Below, piece after piece: positions 59,901 to 64,000 of a DNA stretch of 64,000 nt (the first letter of the stretch is position 1; each line of letters begins with the position of its first letter). A program made the position numbers and the translations under genes. The notes below the pieces were generated by a model. The model was given only the letters and a program-made list of their open reading frames with translations. It searched no databases and was not told the DNA's origin. The stretch lies in contig OZ024930.1 of NCBI GenBank assembly GCA_964017235.1, positions 155,992,221 to 156,056,220 on the forward strand, read 5' to 3'. The DNA comes from Sabellastarte sp. h YS-2021 (taxonomy: Eukaryota; Annelida; Polychaeta; Sabellida; Sabellidae).

Positions 59901-60471
59901 TTTTAAAGAGCACACAATGAATAAGAAGCATTACAGCAAAACTTTTTTCAGCATTAGAAATGTTATTCAGAGGGATGATACCTGTCCCGTCTTTCCTGTG
60001 GATACTTTCAGAATATGAAAAGACACTCAAGCTTTAACTGCATATACAAACACAAAGAAAGAATGCTACTACTTGGTAGAAACATGCATCGACAGATGCA
60101 ATGTACAAATGCACTTGAAATTAGCACCACAAATAGACTTCAATATAATAATTTCCAAGTGTGTGCCAAATTACCCAGCCAAGCCTCATTTCTTTTGGGG
60201 ATGGAATATATTGCTAAAAGTTTAATCTTCAAGCTGCACCCAAGCTGTACACACACTGACTTGCATACTTACCCAGACCACAGAATAAAGTCAGCATTTC
60301 CCCCTCCTTCTATGTTCTTCATGGCCTTGACTGAGGCATGTACCAACTCCCAAGGTGCATCACACTCAAAATTCCCATACTTCCCTGGATTTTGCAGGTT
60401 CTCCCAACAAGACTCCTGTTTCGTCTGGTACCAGGGGTCATAATGGAGGTCAGTCAGATGCCAGAAAAATC
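47591..60471 (-). CDS. SMPDL3: Acid sphingomyelinase-like phosphodiesterase, copy A (exons 2-7)
   Basis: Coding exons: 60471-60273, 59419-59172, 52350-52181, 50253-50070, 49247-49081, 47986-47591. Lengths of exons 2-6 (199, 248, 170, 184, 167) and all phases equal those of copy B. The protein from GFFWHLTDLHYDP onward has every metal motif: DLH, GD, GNHD, YHVP and AHVHQD. The third His block reads SAHVHQD, with Ala where copy B has Gly just before the first His. The last exon encodes 131 residues with ECKSIYLCSIEYVDYEEFDEC and a hydrophobic end (VIYCGILVLLKLFL), again GPI-signal-like. The signal-peptide exon was not found up to 64000. The gene is head-to-tail with copy B, 6.1 kb apart, and hosts a DIRS-like element in intron 3. 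Confidence 0.92.
49081..49247 (-). CDS. SMPDL3: SMPDL3 copy A exon 6
   Basis: Acceptor CAACAG; encodes IPASVTPWKARVGDRIGRPH and QQYYLDLKM. The donor is placed at ATG|GTTTGT, as in copy B. Confidence 0.9.
50070..50253 (-). CDS. SMPDL3: SMPDL3 copy A exon 5 (His ligands)
   Basis: Acceptor TTTACTAG, donor GTAATC. Encodes VYMFYHVPLGKVYG and MFSAHVHQDTFKIFYNKMG, carrying three metal-binding histidines. Confidence 0.94.
50254..52180. other. Intron 4 of gene copy A, no gene seen
   Basis: AT-rich DNA. Small open frames lack recognisable domains and no transposon signature is evident, unlike the inverted-repeat element occupying the corresponding copy B intron. Confidence 0.5.
52181..52350 (-). CDS. 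SMPDL3: SMPDL3 copy A exon 4
   Basis: Acceptor TTTCTACAG, donor GTAAAG. Encodes GAYFTSTLSESPKVRAVILN, GQEDPGGQFAWLESVMNKS and ends at GEK in phase 0. Confidence 0.93.
53050..54021 (-). CDS. DIRS-like tyrosine recombinase
   Basis: About 323 codons without an ATG start. The frame is the same as that of the RT ORF and is separated from it only by a TAA (54042-54040) and six codons. Motifs: FSFLRLSNVLPHS (catalytic Arg), TFHDFRRAGASWAF (His-x-x-Arg, about residue 268), IRSHGTWKSDAIWSYL (His/Trp and the nucleophilic Tyr near 303). It would integrate circular cDNA. A pyrimidine-rich TTATTATTCTTTCAG just before the frame looks like a splice acceptor, so expression may need splicing or read-through. 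Confidence 0.88.
   Translation of the reverse strand: MPGATAQLATSAAAKLQHGFRPSTLRQYHRLWTDFLAFQVVAGLPLKVTVEILLSFLEYLHQNTITSAHMQNYLAALRSLHILHGLDTSPFRDQRLALYVKATQLQAPFTPKRVNLLDIHVLEQVIQQCDFFQFPIIFKTLYLLLFFSFLRLSNVLPHSINTFDNTRHLARGDVIFSQDGALILIKWSKTIQDRKNFATIAIPDLGASSLCPIKALKLMFHLYPAHEDSPLFLLPRPTHSSPLTDSTARKHLKDISKALALPSSITFHDFRRAGASWAFHQGVPIEHIRSHGTWKSDAIWSYLSSAVSSTSPVALAFRRVLHH
54040..56562 (-). CDS. DIRS-like reverse transcriptase-RNase H
   Basis: 840 codons from ATG at 56562. The first ~290 residues are Ser/Asn/Thr-rich linker. The RT domain covers about residues 390-640, with RTIMDLSWPHG, YKVDISRAFRQIKVDP, DRSIPFGFRHGSQIFQRC and the catalytic NYIDDLIYIG at about 535. RNase H follows at about 690-820: HLDASLTGLGG, HLEILNVV, YCDNMAVVEV and NVLADLLSRW, giving the acidic residues. 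It copies the element's RNA to DNA and degrades the template. The frame is intact, so this part could be functional. Confidence 0.92.
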   Translation of the reverse strand: MSYAQVLSKNLKFPSNNTVQQVSSHKRDSQVHTPKMNPTQLQNVNKARTCYTGAIKNLSKIQNDGKKSAVTPTDMACVKAHGGSVTTANKQPHKAINVNVLTLKNRFEPLQGSPVTEPTEDLSHCCNTTQLKADINLNATPLKLKLQNSQSTVKLKNNHNIKKQRQSLSDSSSKPQLAIQANFQTLEGNKNETGFFTEGCDNTTVTMGFRPNMASQVTSTSLDSHTIIPNVGISTKLKPQYLNSVPNIAHCDDNNVMPSQNIKSSSEVHQSTFGFLPTSPLKIYTGDPIYWDTIPDLIKAHKLIRQSGLPNFLKCRIPVQSGLNINAWRSHLQGYWDAQICDLLQYGFLLDFDRSFNLLSNENNHTSALTSSESVQEYLTEELKFKAILGPFHNKPISLHVSPLMVRDKQNSSTKRTIMDLSWPHGASVNDGVLKDSYLQTTYDLRYPSIDLITDCLRKLGPSAQIYKVDISRAFRQIKVDPADIDLLGIKFNQKYYIDRSIPFGFRHGSQIFQRCTDAIHHIMASHGFHTFFNYIDDLIYIGLPSEIQNSFQFLTTLLQQLGLDISTKKLVLPATSVVCLGILIDSVNKTVSMPPDKLSQINATCRDWNDRTYCSKKDLQSLLGSLLYITKCVKSARYFLNRMLQLLRDNHTNSKILLTAEFKKDLNWFNSFLVHYNGVTFYNNKYCHFEVHLDASLTGLGGAFKDMVYALSLPVKHGNYTIVHLEILNVVVALKIWASHWANHRIKIYCDNMAVVEVLQAGKARDQTLATCARNIWLICALYNIDLIVVHIPGKQNVLADLLSRWTFSNTDLARLNAILPNFQWVPTHLDLTLLNHTI
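56721..57851 (-). pseudogene. DIRS-like Gag, one in-frame stop
   Basis: Starts ATG at 57851 (MAEAETKQYNLRST). A Ser/Asp-rich N-terminus leads to a coiled-coil-like INVQILSQLSAINDRLNAIE, then a TAA at 57453-57455 in an A-rich tract. The same frame continues open (KQKVSSQVNTPVTLPPP) through the core WPHEFVLSG to a Cys/His cluster near the end (CTYFNQGTC, HVCSYC, HAEHDC), the zinc-binding tail typical of DIRS/Ngaro Gag. Total about 376 codons. The stop may be a recent lesion or a read-through point. Confidence 0.75.
57852..59171. other. Intron 3 of copy A upstream of the retrotransposon
   Basis: The 57852-58230 part is probably the leader or terminal repeat of the DIRS-like element (higher GC: CCCCACACCTGCATGTGGCC), but I could not match it to a copy on the other side. 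The rest is AT-rich with no gene. Confidence 0.4.
59172..59419 (-). CDS. SMPDL3: SMPDL3 copy A exon 3
   Basis: Acceptor TTTTTTCAG, donor GTTAGT. Encodes DNAAHAKNLSLLN through TLVVPVIGNHDYFPKHQL and DTFRQG. The 3' three quarters of the exon is nearly identical to copy B. Confidence 0.95.
60273..60471 (-). CDS. SMPDL3: SMPDL3 copy A exon 2
   Basis: Acceptor GAACACAG, donor GTAAGT. Encodes GFFWHLTDLHYDPWYQ through ADFILWSG with the DxH metal ligands. The upstream exon must end in phase 1, as in copy B. Confidence 0.93.
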
Positions 60472-60829
60472 CTGTGTTCAAAACTGTTATTAGGGATGTT
60501 GGACCAAAATATTGAGAATTAAGGTATGTAAAAATGTTTGAAAAAAATTTGAAAAAGAAAAATGATTTCACCATTTCAAATGGTTATGCCATCTAAGCTC
60601 CTAGTAAGTCCCCCAATATAAATCGCGGTACAGAACTTTCAAAGAAAAGAAATTGATGAATGACTGGGGGTTTTGTGGCATAGATTTATTTTCAAGACTT
60701 TTCACCTTAGGTGCTAGCCTGTTTACTACGTGTCAGTGTTCAAAGAAAGTGAAGGAATCCCAGAATACCAATATTATGTATCAAAATGTAAATCTGGCCA
60801 TATTATAGGCAGGGTTGGCCAAAAAAAAC

Positions 60830-61275
60830 CGGGTGGTTAAAACTGGTTAAAACGGCCTTTTACTGGTCAATAGTGGTCAATACTGGTCGATTGAAAAATA
60901 ATGAAATAACATCAAACAAGAATATACTATACTGATGAGTATTTGTTCCCATTTAAACTTGAATTATTGTGATTAAAATATACCAATACCTGTTTCAATT
61001 TATACAATTCTATTGGTGTCAGAGATTGAATTTATAGGAATTAGTCTTTTTTGAACCTCATCTGGTCAGTACTGGTCAGTTGAAATAAAAATGGAATACG
61101 AACATAGCATACTTTTGAGTAACTAAAGTTTCCCTATTTTAAATGAATGATTGTTGTTACAATATATCTGTACTTATTTCAAATTCCTAAATTTTGTTGC
61201 TTACAGGGACTGGATTTATAGATTTTGTTGTATTTGACCTTGATATGGTCAATACAGGTCAACTGCAAAAAAAAA
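60830..61275. repeat. Diverged ~185-190-bp tandem repeat, about 2.5 copies
   Basis: The block GGTCAATACTGGTCGATTGA (60872) recurs as GGTCAGTACTGGTCAGTTGA (61062) and GGTCAATACAGGTCAACTGC (61248). Intervening AT-rich parts also align loosely (AAATATACCAATACCTGTTTC with ACAATATATCTGTACTTATTTC). Non-coding. Confidence 0.7.
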
Positions 61276-61529
61276 AAAAAAAGACAATGCATATACAATA
61301 TTTTTTGCCTATTTTAATGAAATGTTGTTCAATATACCTGTAAGAGTTTAAATTTTCAGTATTTTATAAGTGATAAAAATTACACTCACAAGATTTGTTT
61401 GTGTTTAAAGTTTAAGAAATGTATATCATAATTATAATTTATAGGTGTACATCAATTGACAGAGATTGTTACTTTGATGGCAAAATATGAAGCTGTTCAC
61501 TGCAGAGTCTCAGCTTTTCTCTGGAATAT

Positions 61530-61758
61530 TAGAGTAAGAAATCTAAAATTCGCCAGGAATCTAAAATTCGCCACCTCTAAAACCTTAGTTAATTTTATGA
61601 AGAAAATGATGTTTTTGTCTAAAAATTGGTATTTTTCAGTTCAAAAAGCCATAATTTACTATACATTCAACAAATCTCACCACAATTCATTTATTTTATT
61701 AGTATTTTCACATGTGGCGAATTTCAGATATGTGGCGAATTTTAGATTTCTTACTCTA
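61530..61758. mobile_element. 229-bp MITE with iterated TIR (AATCTAAAATTCGCCA)
   Basis: The left end TAGAGTAAGAAATCTAAAAT and the right-end reverse complement match over about 26 bp. In each end the motif TCTAAAATTCGCCA or TCTGAAATTCGCCA is repeated in tandem about 17-18 bp apart. The ends read TA plus GAGTAAG, suggesting TA target duplication. No coding capacity. Confidence 0.83.
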
Positions 61759-62370
61759 CATGGTGCTTTTTGAGGTAGTGTGATCTCGATATGATATACA
61801 ATGAGATGATTCAATTGTGTGAATCAAAATAAGTATAAACATATAAACATGAATAAAGTAAAAAAATGGAACAGTAAGAAATTATTGAGTCATACTGAAC
61901 AAAGAGTCATGGGCAATATGATCACAAACTGAAATTATTTGGTCTTGACCAAAGCCAGAGCTGACATACCCTCAAGGCAGAACATATATTCATAGTTTTT
62001 CAAAGGTTAGAAAGCATGTTAAATCCATGGATTATGATTACACAATTTGCACTGGTTAACAAAGAAGAAGAAACAAGCTCATTACAAGTTAAACAGTGGT
62101 ACTCCCAAACCATGTGATGAAATAGATGAAAAATGCTGTGTTCCATCACATGTTACAAGGTGTTATAAGTGCAGACCCATATCACTAAGGTCTTTAATTA
62201 TGAAACGCTGAACATGAAGTGACTGAAAGTCAAACTGAATCCATCACAAGTCTTTACTCAAAGTTAACATTTCACAGGAGCAATTGACACCAGGTCCAAT
62301 ATATGTCAAACTTTTGTTGCACTAAAGCATGTGTAAAAGAAAAGAAATTGCAGTTCCAGCTGGACACCAG

Positions 62371-62920
62371 GGGACGGTTTCACAAAGGGTCTCAGACTTA
62401 GCCTGGACTTGGGATAAGTCAGGGACTTAAATCTGAGCATTTTGTCTTTACTAAGTCCTGGACGTAAATGGATTTCACAAAGGTTGACTTAGCTAAGTCC
62501 AAACATATCATATAACCACAGGGGTTTTCTATGTAATGTGATCTTTTATATCTAGTCAAAATATTTTAGTGGTAACATTTATCTAAAGGCTAACTCATTT
62601 TATCTTTGAAAAACGCTGTTTTTCAATGGGAAGCCTTGTAATCACATAGATATGTCTAAAGACTAATGTAGGGAGGTGTTCTACATATTTATTCTGTATT
62701 TTCAGGCATTTCAAATTTTGAAGTGAGAAAAATATATGGCGGCCATATTTAAGTCTTTGGTTACAAAGTTAAGCCCACTCTTGGGTAGACTTAGCCAAAG
62801 CCTAGACTTAGCAGCTTTGTGAAACCCTCTCAGTCTAAGACCACAGACTTAGCATTGTTTTAAGACAAAGGTCTTAATTTTAAGCCTAAGTCTGGGCTAA
62901 GTCCCTTTGTGAAATCGACT
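62371..62920. mobile_element. 550-bp MITE with GGTTTCACAAAGGG termini
   Basis: The left terminus GGGACGGTTTCACAAAGGG and the right-end reverse complement AGTCGATTTCACAAAGGGAC are inverted repeats, and inner ACTTAGNNNNGACTTAG-type blocks also match in inverted order. Flanks share CCAG (62367-62370 and 62921-62924). The interior is AT-rich and non-coding, consistent with a non-autonomous DNA transposon; superfamily not determined. Confidence 0.72.
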
Positions 62921-62924
62921 CCAG

Positions 62925-64000
62925 GACATCAGTGAATATGGCAGATTAACTGAAAAAAGTTACTTCGGACATTGCTAACACAAAACTGTAGAATAAATAT
63001 GGACAGGCATTCAGAGGTCTCAGTTCTCAATTGTCAAACAACTACATCACTTAAAGAGGGATCTAATTATCACCCAGCGGCTTACCAATCCAGAAGAGTA
63101 CTTACAGCACTTCGTAAAGGTGTGAAGAAAATACTGGACGAATCCCCTGTAGTGTAGGAAATAACAGAATGGCAGTAGCGAATCTCTTCTCAACAACTGA
63201 TCATAATCAGACCAGTTGCTACAAGCAACCTCCCTTTGGGATAAAAAGTGTTCAGGGAGTATTCCAAATGAGAGGGTTTTTGGCATTTTGGGAATATTTC
63301 TCTCCTTGAATGAGATATCAAAAACATCTTGTTTTGGGACAGTTCTAAGCAGAGCATGACTATGACTAGAGATAGTTTTACACAAAAGTGCAAGGGACTC
63401 GTCCAGAACAAAAAATCTGTTAAAATTCTTCAGTTAAAATATTAAAAATGTAAAATTCTCCAGTTATGTGTCACATATGATGATGTAACGAATCCGGGGA
63501 AAGTAAAATGTCAATCTCAGTTGGACAGGCATTGGACAGGGAGAGGTATTGAGAGATTGGTACTTTTATCTGCTTGGCAAAGTTTGTTCCCAACGTAACC
63601 TCAAAAATTAAGCTTGATAAGATGTTACCCTTTAAGTATTTAGCGGGATTGTGTTAAAATTTTATTTTTAGATGTTCTCTACAGTTCCAATAGGTTTTTT
63701 TGTGTGTGTGTCAGAACTTTGGCACAGTTTTACAATAACCCAATTGTAGAGAGAAATGACAGCTTGGAAAACAACTTCTACATAACATTTATGTTAAAAG
63801 CTTTAATGGAAATCATTTTCATTGTATTTTGAATAATATTTATGTTTAAACATGAGTGTAGTATAAACCGTTATTTATCATGCTCTTTATCTCATTATCA
63901 TCAACTTACTTACACTTCATAAATTGTATACATATACTTCAAGGTGACTTTCAAATTTCAGGTAATTTTGGAGTTGCTACGTGTGTACTGAGGTAGAATC
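62925..64000. other. Right-edge region, no gene assigned
   Basis: I searched the minus strand here for a signal-peptide exon ending in phase 1 for gene copy A. One hydrophobic frame (near 63411-63330) has no acceptable donor. No other feature stands out. Confidence 0.4.

Noticed and set aside
60940-60980. Additional hammerhead motif near CTGATGAG at 60943
   Set aside because: No GAAA box or closing stems at the required spacing.
63190-63411. Hydrophobic frame as signal-peptide exon of SMPDL3 copy A
   Set aside because: Starts with a plausible hydrophobic run, but no GT donor in phase 1 follows at a suitable point.

Overview
The window is animal nuclear DNA. It is AT-rich and intron-rich, packed with non-LTR, DIRS-type and Penelope-type retroelements, SINEs and small inverted-repeat elements. 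There are no bacterial-style operons. The style fits a marine invertebrate, most likely a mollusc or another lophotrochozoan. That assignment is inference; nothing here fixes the species.

The only host genes I can support are two tandem, head-to-tail copies of an acid sphingomyelinase-like phosphodiesterase (SMPDL3 family), both on the minus strand. Copy B is complete: seven exons from 41477 down to 10694, encoding about 452 residues with every metal-binding motif of the family. Copy A has exons 2-7 from 60471 down to 47591; its signal-peptide exon was not found and may lie beyond the right edge. Intron positions, phases and exon lengths are identical in the two copies for exons 2-6. They are therefore paralogues from a tandem duplication whose introns later grew independently: intron 2 is 14.5 kb in B but 0.85 kb in A, and intron 3 is 0.3 kb in B but 6.8 kb in A. 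Exons 3 and 4 show patchy near-identity that looks like gene conversion.

Layout: 1-1290 diverged satellite-like repeats; 1290-9894 a minisatellite of about 118 copies of a 73-bp unit with higher-order structure; 10.7-41.5 kb gene copy B, whose introns hold SINEs, a MADF-domain pseudogene, two inverted-repeat elements, L2/CR1-like LINE debris, a nearly whole Tx1/L1-type LINE (31.0-35.1 kb), a hammerhead-ribozyme remnant of a Penelope-like element and a second LINE split by a nested insertion; 41.5-47.6 kb intergenic, with two SINEs, a 221-bp MITE with perfect 49-bp terminal repeats, an internally deleted Penelope-like element with a hammerhead ribozyme and a GIY-YIG domain, and a 428-bp perfect tandem duplication; 47.6-60.5 kb gene copy A, with a Ngaro/DIRS-like tyrosine-recombinase retrotransposon in intron 3; 60.5-64 kb repeats and two more MITEs.

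Most long open frames elsewhere are not genes. The many frames inside 1.3-9.9 kb arise because the 73-bp unit lacks stops and shifts frame by one each copy. The most interesting signals are the two type I hammerhead motifs with compensatory stem III changes, the conversion-like mosaic between the gene copies, the iterated-TIR MITEs, and the DIRS-like element whose Gag and RT-YR frames are each broken by one in-frame stop. I did not find a clearly undescribed multi-gene system.
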